Source: Anaerolinea sp. (GTDB lineage Bacteria > Chloroflexota > Anaerolineae > Anaerolineales > Anaerolineaceae). From it: 50,516 nucleotides of DNA. The stretch lies in contig PNON01000011.1 of assembly GCA_013824865.1 (NCBI GenBank), forward strand, positions 1 to 50,516. Direction: 5' to 3'. Position 1 is the first letter of the stretch; every line of letters starts with the position of its first letter. A program made the position numbers and the translations under genes. Below, in pieces: positions 7,111-14,973 of this stretch. Under the pieces are notes generated by a model. The model was given only the letters and a program-made list of their open reading frames with translations. It had not been told where the DNA came from and made no database searches.

Positions 7111-9924
7111 ATGCAGGAAGACATCGTTGAGAAGATAAAAGCAAAGTTAAGAATAGAGCAGATCGTTGAACAGGACGGCTTCCCGCTGGTCAACCATGGG
7201 CGATATCGCAAGGCTACCCAGCATGACAGCCTGGTAATCGACGTGGAAGAGCAGGGTTACTTCTGGAACAGCTCAGGTGAGCATGGAGACGTGATCAACT
7301 GGGTACAGAAGCGGCGCGGGTTGGACTTCAAGAGCGCATGTGAGGAGCTATGCAGGCGGGGTGGCTTTCCTGCGCCAGAGTGGGGTAAGCAAGATGCCCA
7401 GGTGCGCATTGCTGTGCGGGCAAGGGAAGATGCTTTTGATGTGGCTGCCCGCGTGTTTGAGAAGTGGCTATGGTCCACACCCATGGCCATTGAATATGCC
7501 AGGTCAAGGGGATGGACTGAGGAGATCATCAAGGCAGCCAGGCTGGGGTACTCAGGCAGCGGATCAGCTGAGGAGCGCAAGGATCTGACGGGTGAGCTGA
7601 GCATGGCAGGCGTGGATCTGAAGGGGCCGGCAGCCATCGCCATACTTGGATACACGGGGGACGTGAAGGCATGGTCGAATGCGCATGAGGTGAAGCCGCA
7701 TGACAACTGGGTGGAGCGTGGATCCATCCCTGGGCTGTTGGGACAGCGGAGCCTGGTGTATCCACACGTGCGCGGGGGCAAGGTCAAGTACATGAGCCTT
7801 AGAGGGATAGAAGAGAAGCGGCATTACAACCTGCCCAAGGAACTGGTAGGAGATAGGCAGCCATACTTCAACCATCTATTCAGCGCTGATCAATCCACTG
7901 TGGTCGTGGTGGAAGGGCAGGCAGATGCCATCTCCCTTGCACAGTGGGGAGTGGCGGCGGTTGCCCTGGCTGGCACATCCATTGGTGAGGGATTGATCAC
8001 GCAGCTCAAGGTGGAGGGCAGGCACATCTACCTGGGGCTGGATGCTGATAAGGCGGGCAAGGCAGGGGGATGGAAGAACGCACGGTTGCTTGGTCCCATG
8101 ACGCGCGTGATCCACTGGCCTGGAGATAACGTAAAGGATGCCAACGATCTCTTAAAGCGCTTGACGAACGAGGGCGCAGATGTAGAGCAGCAAGCTCGAG
8201 CAGTCATATTAATTCTGGAGAATAGCTCAACTTTCGCTGAGGATATATGCACCTGGGCTGGAGAGATGAAGGGGAATGCCAGGGACGCTGCTCTTAAGGA
8301 TGCGTTTGAAGTGGTCATGCAAATGCCTGAATTCGAACGGGCAACCTACCAGGGCGATCTCTCCAGGGTGATGAAGGTCAATCAAAGGGAGTTCTCGCGG
8401 ATCATCAAGACCATGCTGAATGAAACCAAAAAAGCGGAGCGGACCGGTGAAACCACCTTCACACTGGGCGGTGTGATCGATGGTTGGCTGGTGGAATATC
8501 TTTATGATCCGGAAGACCATACCTCCAGCCTGGCATGGCGGGATCCGGAAGGGAAATTGGGTAGCGGCCGGACGGTGGAAATCAACCATGAAGTTTATGA
8601 GGCGCTCCCTGCTACTGAGACGTTCCGGATGGGCGGCGTGCTCTTTCCATCGAAGATAGGGGAACCAAAACCAACCGGAGAAATGGTGAAGTATGTCGAG
8701 CTGTTCATCAAGCACAGCTATTTGATGGCCCAGGATCTGGATACAAAGATCATGAGCTACTATGTGCTGCTCACCTGGATCTATGACAGTTTCAATACCA
8801 TTCCCTACTTGAGAGCGATGGGTGAAGCCGGGGCGGGTAAATCCGAGCTGATGCGGCGGGTTGGGTTGATCTGCTACCGGACCATCAGTGCAAATGGCTG
8901 CGGGACGATTGCTACGCTCTTCCGATCAGTGGAGAGATACCAGGGAACCGTGTTCATCGATGAGGCAGATCTTCAGGTTTCGGATACCACCAGCGAGATC
9001 GTGAAATTTCTCAACCTGGGAGCCATGAAAGGCAACCCAATCACCAGATTGGAGGAGATCAGGGATGAGGAAGGCAAGAAAAGCTATGAAGAAAAAATGT
9101 ACCGGACCTTCTGCCCGAAATTGATTGCCATGCGCCGTGACTATAAGGATGACGCGGTTGGCAGCCGGTGCCTTACCTTCAAGATCCAGCCCAGGGAAAC
9201 CTTTGAGCTGATCAAATACCACATCCCGCTTGAAATCAATAACGATATGAGAGCATCCGCACTGGCTATACGCAACCTACTGCTGAGGTGGAAAATGGAT
9301 CACTGGCAAGCGGAGATCCCAGTGGATCCTACTTTCTATGACCTGGATATCAGCTCCAGGTTGAACCAGGTAACAGGACCTTTGATGGCCGTGGCCAAGG
9401 ATGACCCTGCCCTGCAAAAAGAAATGCGGCAATTCCTGCGAGAGTATTATGCCGAGATGATCCAGACCAAGAGTATGACCATCACCGCCCGGGTCATTGA
9501 AGCGATCTGGCAGATCCACAAATTTCCGGACCTGCGAAAACAGTATGTCGTTGTCGCGGAAGACGGTGTTGAGAAGATGATGGTGGGATCTGTTACCACG
9601 ATCGCCAATCAGATCATGGATACGATGAATGCCGGGGATGATAAGAAAGAGGAAGAGGAACACACCAAGCGAAAGAAGGATGAACTCTCTCCACAAAGGA
9701 TTGGGCGGCTCTTAAGGGAAGAATTACAAATAAAGATCGGGGAAAGGACGCGGCTGGGGTTCTGGATGCTGTGGGATGAAGACAGAATGACCGCCCTGGC
9801 AAAACGATACGGCCTGAATATTGATCAGATTGGACCCACAGCGACCGATTCTAATTTATTCAAATCTGCTGGAAAAACAGCTGATCAAACACCCACTCAA
9901 ACCAGCTTAATTGAGGGCGTGTGA
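7111..9924 (+). CDS. Phage DNA primase / P-loop ATPase (TOPRIM primase-helicase)
   Basis: The 937-residue replication protein has an N-terminal DnaG-like region (residues 1-85), in which the zinc cysteines of the CHC2 ribbon are replaced although the scaffold (HDSLVID ... YFWNSSGEHGDVINW) is kept. A TOPRIM domain follows, with VVVEGQADAIS near 266-276 and GLDADKAG near 310-317, the acidic metal-binding residues of primases. In the C-terminal half, GEAGAGKS (about 571-578) is a Walker A and VFIDEAD (about 614-620) a Walker B. This suggests a fused helicase or AAA-like motor that synthesises primers and opens DNA. ATG 7111 has AGGAG seven bases upstream and is preferred over ATG 7093. The repeat-rich region just downstream may be its origin. 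Confidence 0.9.
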   Translation: MQEDIVEKIKAKLRIEQIVEQDGFPLVNHGRYRKATQHDSLVIDVEEQGYFWNSSGEHGDVINWVQKRRGLDFKSACEELCRRGGFPAPEWGKQDAQVRIAVRAREDAFDVAARVFEKWLWSTPMAIEYARSRGWTEEIIKAARLGYSGSGSAEERKDLTGELSMAGVDLKGPAAIAILGYTGDVKAWSNAHEVKPHDNWVERGSIPGLLGQRSLVYPHVRGGKVKYMSLRGIEEKRHYNLPKELVGDRQPYFNHLFSADQSTVVVVEGQADAISLAQWGVAAVALAGTSIGEGLITQLKVEGRHIYLGLDADKAGKAGGWKNARLLGPMTRVIHWPGDNVKDANDLLKRLTNEGADVEQQARAVILILENSSTFAEDICTWAGEMKGNARDAALKDAFEVVMQMPEFERATYQGDLSRVMKVNQREFSRIIKTMLNETKKAERTGETTFTLGGVIDGWLVEYLYDPEDHTSSLAWRDPEGKLGSGRTVEINHEVYEALPATETFRMGGVLFPSKIGEPKPTGEMVKYVELFIKHSYLMAQDLDTKIMSYYVLLTWIYDSFNTIPYLRAMGEAGAGKSELMRRVGLICYRTISANGCGTIATLFRSVERYQGTVFIDEADLQVSDTTSEIVKFLNLGAMKGNPITRLEEIRDEEGKKSYEEKMYRTFCPKLIAMRRDYKDDAVGSRCLTFKIQPRETFELIKYHIPLEINNDMRASALAIRNLLLRWKMDHWQAEIPVDPTFYDLDISSRLNQVTGPLMAVAKDDPALQKEMRQFLREYYAEMIQTKSMTITARVIEAIWQIHKFPDLRKQYVVVAEDGVEKMMVGSVTTIANQIMDTMNAGDDKKEEEEHTKRKKDELSPQRIGRLLREELQIKIGERTRLGFWMLWDEDRMTALAKRYGLNIDQIGPTATDSNLFKSAGKTADQTPTQTSLIEGV

Positions 9925-9929
9925 ACTCC

Positions 9930-10514
9930 GTGTACTTTGTGTACTTTGTGTACTTCCCCAGCTACGGTTACTTTGTTTTGTCGCCTGGTTTATCTGCCTT
10001 GAGCACAAACATGGATGCATTAAGGATAATTTCAGGTAATTTGGTCACAATATTTATGAATAAACTCATAAATATTACCCATTTTCGGGCTGTTTTTAGC
10101 CTTTTTGTGTACTTGTGTGTACTTGCCCTTTTTGAAGTACACAAAATTCAGTCATTGAATTTTAGAAATTTTATGGGAGTCAAATCCACAAAAAGCGATC
10201 TATTTGGTCAAATGATTCAGCCAATTTTATACGCCAAAAAGGCACTGCGTATAGTTAGACACGACAAAACAAAGTTAACCGACCCATACAAGTACACAAA
10301 GTACACAAAGTACACAGCAGTAAAAATGGTTAGGAGGCGCTATTCAATAATTATGAGCAAACTTATGAAATACACCCCATTTCACCCCCTTTTTGATGTA
10401 CTTGTGTACTTGTGTGTACTTACTATGGCACAACCGGTTTTCCTTTGCTATTTAGTCATAATTCAACTGTTGAATTTTGTGTACTTCAAAATCATGAAGT
10501 ACACGCAAGTACAC
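9930..10514. repeat. Iteron-like cluster: 14 copies of GTGTACTT/AAGTACAC, candidate origin or partition site
   Basis: Exact 8-mers start at 9930, 9939, 9948, 10107, 10117, 10404, 10414 and 10479 (GTGTACTT) and at 10135, 10290, 10299, 10308, 10497 and 10507 (AAGTACAC), with a degenerate copy at 10396. Triplets at both ends of the first half are spaced 9 bp. The stretch is clearly more AT-rich than its neighbours, and two longer segments (about 10055-10124 and 10345-10421) look like diverged copies of each other. It lies directly behind the primase gene. An open frame (9921-10541) crosses it, but its translation merely reads the repeats (VYFVYFVYF, KYTKYTKYT), so I treat it as non-coding. Confidence 0.8.
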
Positions 10515-10533
10515 GCTGAAATGGAGATTGAGC

Positions 10534-11010
10534 ATGAGTGAAGAAGTTTGCCTGGAAAACGACATGTCCCGGTTCGGTTTACGACGGCTGCATGTGATTT
10601 GCCTGGGTGAGCCGGTGAAGATCGAGAACTGGACGCAGCATGTGCCAATGTCCAGCATCCATACCTGCTCGTCCGTTGCCTGGGTGGAAAAACCGGTTGG
10701 GATGCACCACCTCCAGATCTACTGGAAGGCCAGGGAGGTTGTGAAAATATTTGATCCTTCGACAGGCTCAGGAGATAAGGAACTGGTAGTGGTGATGTGG
10801 TGGATCGATGTGAAAGCCGGGGATACGATCCGGACGGCGGCGGATGACGCGGCCTGTTTTTTCTCAGCCATGTATCCCTGGATGCCAACCAAGGCCGCGC
10901 TCAGCAATCTACCCAAGGGTATTGAGAATAAGAAATTGGACGAACCATTTCAAAACATTGAGTTCATTGAAATGCCGTGGGTTCCAAAAAGCTTTGTGGC
11001 TGTCTGGTGA
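10534..11010 (+). CDS. Early phage protein, unknown; contains an in-frame repeat
   Basis: The 158-residue protein starts at ATG 10534 with GGAG seven bases upstream. It has scattered Trp and aromatic residues, no signal peptide and no recognised motif. Residues about 75-83 (DPSTGSGDK) are encoded by a CCTTCGACAGGCTCAGG repeat inserted in the gene. The first gene after the iteron-like region, it is followed ten bases later by a zinc-ribbon-like gene with AGGAGG, so the two are likely co-transcribed. Confidence 0.65.
   Translation: MSEEVCLENDMSRFGLRRLHVICLGEPVKIENWTQHVPMSSIHTCSSVAWVEKPVGMHHLQIYWKAREVVKIFDPSTGSGDKELVVVMWWIDVKAGDTIRTAADDAACFFSAMYPWMPTKAALSNLPKGIENKKLDEPFQNIEFIEMPWVPKSFVAVW
10756..10780. 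repeat. In-frame CCTTCGAC-type palindromic repeat
   Basis: CCTTCGACAGGCTCAGG followed by AGATAAGG, read as PSTGSGDK inside the gene. The sister copy at 20798-20820 is read in the same frame (PSTSSGDE). Confidence 0.8.
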
Positions 11011-11020
11011 AAGGAGGAAG

Positions 11021-11311
11021 ATGAACGAATTAACGGCGTGGAAGTGTAAAGCTGGTCATGTCCTGGGGCAATCCGGGCGCAACGGGCACGGGATCCGGCA
11101 AGTGATCATCTACCGGGAGGCGATCGACCCGGATGAATTGGGTGACGCCCCAGACGTGCTGCTAGTGGCTGAGGGGCTGGTTATGGATGTCAGGTGCTCC
11201 ATTTGCGGCGATATGCGCACGTGGGTACCAGGTGAAGAAGCTATTCAAAGGATCATCAAACTTTATTCAAGAGAAAGGATGAAAGATGCAGGCAATGCTT
11301 CTCAAAAATAG
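11021..11311 (+). CDS. Small protein with Cys pairs, possible zinc ribbon
   Basis: The 96-residue product starts at ATG 11021 behind a strong AGGAGG. Cysteines occur as WKCKAGH near the start and RCSICGDMRTW at residues about 57-67; a zinc ribbon built from these is plausible but has only three Cys and a His. Its end overlaps the start of the nucleotidyltransferase gene by 26 bases in another frame. Function unknown. Confidence 0.65.
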   Translation: MNELTAWKCKAGHVLGQSGRNGHGIRQVIIYREAIDPDELGDAPDVLLVAEGLVMDVRCSICGDMRTWVPGEEAIQRIIKLYSRERMKDAGNASQK

Positions 11312-11852
11312 GACTTTCCATTTACTGGAAGCCAAGTTTGCTGCAGATGAGCTGCTCAAACGGTTGGAGCCTTACTGCCAGATGATCGAGACGGCCGGAT
11401 CCATCAGGAGAGGGGTCAAGCAAGTGCATGACATTGACCTGGTCGCATGGCCATACTACCAGGAGACCGGTCAGATCACCTTATTTGACCAGGCACCAGC
11501 CCTGGAGCCGATCAGGATCAGGGAGTTCTTGCTGAGCAGCTCCTGGGCTGAGGATATTTCCATTGGGCCAAAGATCATCACTTTTACGTTTGATGGTTTT
11601 CCGGCGGAGATCTACCTGGTGGAACCAGACGGCCATAACTATGGCGCCATGATGCAGATGCGGACCGGGTCCGCGGCGTTCAATATTCGGCTGGCCATGC
11701 AGGCGAGGCAAAAAGGGCTGATCTATCGGGCAGGGTACGGGATCTTCAAACCGCTCACTGGCGAGCAATTGGACGACGGGACTGAGCTGGGCTTACTTAA
11801 GACGCTGGGGATCAGCACTTTCTATTTGGATCCAAAGAACAGGATCAGTTAG
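11286..11852 (+). CDS. PolX-like nucleotidyltransferase
   Basis: The 188-residue protein carries ETAGSIRRGVKQVHDIDLV (about residues 35-53), the GS...RRG...DxD signature of the DNA polymerase X/beta nucleotidyltransferase fold, where the two Asp bind metal. A third acidic residue is probably in FPAEIYLVE (about 104-112). It is too short for a full PolX (no helix-hairpin-helix or PHP domain), so it corresponds to the palm and thumb part only. ATG 11286 has AAAGGATGAAAG upstream. Such stand-alone palm proteins may act in repair or end filling during phage replication; the substrate cannot be read from the sequence. Confidence 0.85.
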   Translation: MQAMLLKNRTFHLLEAKFAADELLKRLEPYCQMIETAGSIRRGVKQVHDIDLVAWPYYQETGQITLFDQAPALEPIRIREFLLSSSWAEDISIGPKIITFTFDGFPAEIYLVEPDGHNYGAMMQMRTGSAAFNIRLAMQARQKGLIYRAGYGIFKPLTGEQLDDGTELGLLKTLGISTFYLDPKNRIS

Positions 11853-11853
11853 G

Positions 11854-11891
11854 CCCCTCACCCTACCCTCTCCCATGTGAGAGGGGGAAAG
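11854..11891. repeat. Palindromic repeat, CCCTCACCC-type, directly after a stop codon
   Basis: CCCCTCACCCTACCCTCTCCC then GTGAGAGGGGGAAAG forms a hairpin starting one base after the TAG of the nucleotidyltransferase gene. It is related to 4515-4550. Confidence 0.75.
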
Positions 11892-11899
11892 AAGGTCAA

Positions 11900-12073
11900 A
11901 TGAAAACCGAAATAATTGAAATTCAAATGAAAGGTAATAAGAAATTCATCAAAGACGTACTGAGACAAGTGCATGATCTAATAGATTCAGAAGAATTTTG
12001 TGAGAAAACAGCAACGCCTGGCTGCGAGATCAACATAATATCCTCAATTGCTAATTATCCAGAGGAAGAATGA
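11900..12073 (+). CDS. Small phage protein (57 residues), unknown
   Basis: ATG 11900 to TGA 12073 gives a Lys/Glu-rich 57-residue product beginning MKTEIIEIQMKGNKKF, with a predicted beta strand then helix. GAAGG lies five bases upstream and its stop overlaps the next start as ATGA, which supports translation. No family recognised. Confidence 0.6.
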   Translation: MKTEIIEIQMKGNKKFIKDVLRQVHDLIDSEEFCEKTATPGCEINIISSIANYPEEE

Positions 12074-12417
12074 AATCACAGCTATATGTTAGAGCATATA
12101 ACAAAGTCAGAAAAGAGATAAAGCGGAGCTACCGACAACTAAGACGGCAAGGGGGGTGGCGGGCCGTTGGAGCGGCATTTCGTATATCCGGAGGGATGGC
12201 TTTCAGGATCGGGGAGGAAGGGTATATGCCTTCGGAGCCCGCGATCTGCCAGGTATTAGGGCTGCCGGTAACCGTGGAAGTGGAAGTGAACCCGAAGACG
12301 GGAAAGGTGATTGTACCCAAGGATCTGCGGGTAAAACGAACGCCCAGGCAGTTGGATGATATGAGTGTCAATGAGCTGCGCTGGGCACTGGATCATAGAG
12401 AGGAGATGAGAGGATGA
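12070..12417 (+). CDS. Small DNA-binding-like phage protein (HTH)
   Basis: The 115-residue protein has a very basic N-terminus and a segment GGWRAVGAAFRISGGMAFRIGEEGYMPSEPAICQVLGL split over about residues 28-65. It resembles phage HTH proteins in which the second helix reads like XRE repressors. The rest (TVEVEVNPKTGKVIVPKDLR) is probably a beta hairpin. It is coupled to both neighbours by ATGA overlaps. I infer a DNA-binding role only from the helix pattern. Confidence 0.6.
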   Translation: MKSQLYVRAYNKVRKEIKRSYRQLRRQGGWRAVGAAFRISGGMAFRIGEEGYMPSEPAICQVLGLPVTVEVEVNPKTGKVIVPKDLRVKRTPRQLDDMSVNELRWALDHREEMRG

Positions 12418-12674
12418 ATGAGGAAATGATATTGGATCAGGATACAAATCCACCGGCAGAAAAGAAGGATATCCCTATTGCTCTGCCTAAACCACAATTC
12501 CATGTTGGGGAAGAGCTGGTATGGAAGGGTGTGCCGTTCAAGTTGGCGTTGATCAACCATAACAGCCTGGTGATCAAGTTGGTGGATGGCGCATTTCAGA
12601 AGGAGGGGGTTGAAAATAAGCGAAGGAACATCCCTGAAGGAAAGAAACGACATAAGGTGGGAAAAAATGGATAG
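12414..12674 (+). CDS. Small phage protein, unknown
   Basis: An 86-residue product starting at ATG 12414 and overlapping the previous stop. It contains FHVGEELVWKGVPFKLALINHNSLVIKL (split over residues 30-57), a beta-rich core, and a strongly basic tail. No recognised motif. Its last residues overlap the start of the next gene by 8 bases. Confidence 0.6.
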   Translation: MNEEMILDQDTNPPAEKKDIPIALPKPQFHVGEELVWKGVPFKLALINHNSLVIKLVDGAFQKEGVENKRRNIPEGKKRHKVGKNG

Positions 12675-12960
12675 TCGTGTTGAGATGCAAGAGTTGTATT
12701 GCCATAATTGCGGTATGTATGTCCGCTTCCCAATAGATCTATCTATGAATGGCAACCATGTGCTTAAATGCCCTACTTGTGGGCATGAGCATTGCCGAGT
12801 TGTTGAAAACGGAATGATCACTGGGGATCGATGGGATCAGAGAAATTCAATTCAAACCATAAAAGTAAACAGCTGGCAGATCACCACTTCTTACAACGCA
12901 GCTTCAAGTACGGCAAATATTTTCATTTTTGGCAGCAGCGCAAGTACGAGCACAGTATAG
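12667..12960 (+). CDS. Zinc-ribbon phage protein
   Basis: From ATG 12667 (preceded by AGGTGGG) the 97-residue protein shows two CxxC knuckles, CHNCG at about 11-15 and CPTCG at about 37-41, spaced like a zinc ribbon, plus HEHC. The C-terminal part is Ser/Thr-rich. The frame is open further upstream, but that part lies within the previous gene and has no ribosome site. Partner unknown. Confidence 0.7.
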   Translation: MDSRVEMQELYCHNCGMYVRFPIDLSMNGNHVLKCPTCGHEHCRVVENGMITGDRWDQRNSIQTIKVNSWQITTSYNAASSTANIFIFGSSASTSTV

Positions 12961-12995
12961 AACCATGAAAAGTGAACAGTGAAACGAGGTGAGAA

Positions 12996-13217
12996 ATGAA
13001 TAAACTAAAACTTATCGGAGAATGCCCGAAGTGCGGAAACGATGGGAACGGTAATCATTTATTGGGATATGGAGACCCGAAGTTCATTGCTCAAAGGGAT
13101 GAAACTAATCACAACATGATTGCCGTAGATAATTTTTGTACCCAATGCAAAGCGGGATGGACGGAGTATTACTCTTTTGATAATTGGGAACCGGATGAAG
13201 AAAGAGGTGAGAAATGA
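12996..13217 (+). CDS. Small zinc-ribbon phage protein
   Basis: The 73-residue protein has CPKCG at residues 10-14 and CTQCKAGW at 48-55, the two halves of a zinc ribbon, with acidic Trp-rich ends. The ATG at 12996 follows GAGGTGAGAA. Its stop overlaps the next ATG. These ribbons resemble those of phage-encoded Lar/restriction-alleviation-like proteins, but I cannot assign a function. Confidence 0.7.
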   Translation: MNKLKLIGECPKCGNDGNGNHLLGYGDPKFIAQRDETNHNMIAVDNFCTQCKAGWTEYYSFDNWEPDEERGEK

Positions 13218-13525
13218 AACTCAAACTGACAGACGAACAGCTAAAAACATTATCGGTTATACAAAGCAAAGTTCACCACCAAGTTGTAAACGACATTGCC
13301 GCTGAACTCCTGCAAGCCAGAAAGCGCCTTGTCGAATTGGAGGGAATAGCAATAGATATGGTGCGGGAGTTTTGCCTTTCATCAATATCCGAACCGTACA
13401 TCTATTCCCATGATTTTAAGAGCACACCACAATATGTATTCGAGTGTTTGATTGAGTATGGTTTAGCAAAATGGACTGATGAACGCAAGGCTTTTATCAT
13501 GTTTACGCCTGAGGCGGGGAAATGA
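13214..13525 (+). CDS. Small phage protein, unknown
   Basis: A 103-residue product with an N-terminal helical half (LTDEQLKTLSVIQSKVHH ... LLQARKRLVELEG) that may form a coiled coil, and a mixed C-terminal half. ATGA overlaps bind it to both neighbours. No family recognised. Confidence 0.6.
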   Translation: MKLKLTDEQLKTLSVIQSKVHHQVVNDIAAELLQARKRLVELEGIAIDMVREFCLSSISEPYIYSHDFKSTPQYVFECLIEYGLAKWTDERKAFIMFTPEAGK

Positions 13526-13749
13526 GCGACGGTAGGGAAATGATTCCATCATATATAGCCCGCGAAAAATGCGGGTGCGTTGTTGGTGCGGTTGTTGATG
13601 ATCCTGATCATCCACAAAGGACAAAGGAAGGACTCTTAGAATTCGTGAAAGATGGATTGATCATTGAGAGGGTTACTGTAGGCTGGGTCAGAGAGCATGG
13701 TTTAGAACAATGCGTTGTTCACAGCACTATGGAAACAGAGGAAGAATGA
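13522..13749 (+). CDS. Small phage protein, unknown
   Basis: A 75-residue product with a REKCGCVVGAVVDD motif near residue 14 and predicted beta structure; acidic overall. Start ATG 13522 overlaps the previous stop and its own stop overlaps the next start. Function unknown. Confidence 0.6.
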   Translation: MSDGREMIPSYIAREKCGCVVGAVVDDPDHPQRTKEGLLEFVKDGLIIERVTVGWVREHGLEQCVVHSTMETEEE

Positions 13750-14183
13750 AAAAGGTAATTCATAATGTTAGGCTTGACGAGAATACGGAAGTGGAGTTTG
13801 AATGTGATGAAAGGATAACCCATGCGGTATTTATGCAAAGCCCGTATGGCCATCAATGGTCACGCCGATTATTTAAGTCATTGGATGATGCGGAAAAATT
13901 CATAGATGAATTACACCACACCCGGCAATTGATGCCGCATTACATTATCTGGGAACTTAGGAAGGGGAAACTGAATGAGCTCGATGAATTCTTAATAAAA
14001 CATTTTCGCAGACCGATGTTAATGAACGATGAGGCGAAAAGGCTAATGTATGAGGACACAAAAAACATAAAAGCTGCCGCGGCCACCTTTTACGATTGCC
14101 TGGTGCGGCGCAAAGAGGCTGGAATGAGCATCCTGCCTTCGGAGGAAAAGGCGATGAAGGAGTATGAGGAGTGGCGCAAATGA
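13746..14183 (+). CDS. Phage protein, unknown
   Basis: The 145-residue protein starts at ATG 13746 (ATGA overlap; the frame is open further upstream without a ribosome site). The first 60 residues look beta-rich, the rest helical and charged, with DDAEKFIDELHH and SEEKAMKEYEEWRK helices. No recognised motif. It belongs to the overlapping early cassette. Confidence 0.6.
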   Translation: MKKVIHNVRLDENTEVEFECDERITHAVFMQSPYGHQWSRRLFKSLDDAEKFIDELHHTRQLMPHYIIWELRKGKLNELDEFLIKHFRRPMLMNDEAKRLMYEDTKNIKAAAATFYDCLVRRKEAGMSILPSEEKAMKEYEEWRK

Positions 14184-14434
14184 GCGAGGATGTTGAAGCA
14201 CGGTCAAAGTACTTTGGTGCTATAGAACAATTGAGCGAAGATACTAAACGAAGGATGGATGCCAACGCAGCTTCGCTGATATTCTTGGCCAGAGAGACTT
14301 TATATATGATGCTGAAAAACTATAAGACGTTGGGCATAAGCACATCCCCTGCCGATGAAGAATTCATAACAGATTATGAGAAATCTACAGCAGAGCAAAA
14401 GCTTGACATTTCCAAAGATGTTGTTAAAATTTAA
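14180..14434 (+). CDS. Small helical phage protein, unknown
   Basis: An 84-residue, mostly helical acidic protein starting at ATG 14180, coupled to the previous gene (ATGA). It is the last gene of the early cassette and is followed by two hairpins. No recognised family. Confidence 0.55.
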   Translation: MSEDVEARSKYFGAIEQLSEDTKRRMDANAASLIFLARETLYMMLKNYKTLGISTSPADEEFITDYEKSTAEQKLDISKDVVKI

Positions 14435-14436
14435 GA

Positions 14437-14467
14437 GTATTCATAAATAAGTAATTATTTTTGAATA
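14437..14467. terminator. AT-rich hairpin after the early cassette
   Basis: AGTATTCATAAATAA and TTATTTTTGAATAC can pair around GTAA, three bases after the stop of the last early gene. The stem is AT-rich and lacks a clean T tract, so terminator function is uncertain. Confidence 0.4.
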
Positions 14468-14510
14468 CAGCGCAAGTCTGATTAGTTGTTCAGATATCGG
14501 TGGAGTTGAG

Positions 14511-14553
14511 CGCCCACCACGTACCTCAAAAGAGGCCCGTGGTGGGCGTTTCG
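14511..14553 (+). terminator. Strong GC hairpin, candidate terminator between early and late genes
   Basis: CGCCCACCACG (14511-14521) pairs with CGTGGTGGGCG (14538-14548), with an inner CCTC-AAAA-GAGG stem, followed by TTTCGCGTTT. It separates the early cassette from the membrane-protein and terminase genes. It could also be another palindromic repeat. Confidence 0.55.
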
Positions 14554-14567
14554 CGTTTAAACCCCAA

Positions 14568-14600
14568 GAGGGTGGACACATAGGTCCACCCCTACAAGAG
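14568..14600. repeat. Palindromic repeat, GGGTGGAC-type (non-coding copy)
   Basis: GGGTGGAC (14570-14577) and GTCCACCC (14584-14591) around ACATAG, followed by CTACAAGAG. It is the only copy of this family outside a gene; the others lie in the portal and protease-capsid genes. It ends at the ribosome site of the first membrane-protein gene. Confidence 0.85.
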
Positions 14601-14616
14601 AAAGAAGGAGAATGCC

Positions 14617-14970
14617 ATGGAACTACCAACCACTTTTCAAGCTTTTCTTACCCTGTTAGGAAGCCCCATTTTCATCGGGGTGATCATCAGCGTACTGCTT
14701 ATACGCTGGGCCTGGTTCGTCAACCTTCAAACAAAGGCCAAGTTCTGGATCGTCGGTGCCATCAGTTTGGGGCTGCCGATCATCAGCCGGTTACTGATCA
14801 TTTATTTACCTGGTCAAGTTGTGGTGTTCGTTGAAACATGGTGGCCAACACTGGTGGGCGGCATGGGTATATGGATGTCTTCACAAGTTTGGAATAAGTT
14901 ATTTGGTGCTGATGGAGCGATAAGCAAGGCATCCACCATCAAACAACTTAATGATCCAACCAAGAAGTAA
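14617..14970 (+). CDS. Small integral membrane protein, candidate holin
   Basis: The 117-residue protein has three hydrophobic stretches (about residues 15-33, 43-62 and 66-88) and a polar charged C-terminus, the build of a class I holin. The ATG at 14617 has AAGGAG at 6 bases. Two further small membrane proteins follow at once. The lysin gene is far downstream (34631), so assignment rests on topology and clustering only. It would form pores in the inner membrane at lysis. Confidence 0.6.
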   Translation: MELPTTFQAFLTLLGSPIFIGVIISVLLIRWAWFVNLQTKAKFWIVGAISLGLPIISRLLIIYLPGQVVVFVETWWPTLVGGMGIWMSSQVWNKLFGADGAISKASTIKQLNDPTKK

Positions 14971-14973
14971 GCC

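Noticed and set aside
9921-10541. Open frame of 206 codons after the primase
   Set aside because: Its product only mirrors the GTGTACTT repeats (VYFVYFVYF, KYTKYTKYT) and has an odd composition; I treat the stretch as a non-coding repeat region.
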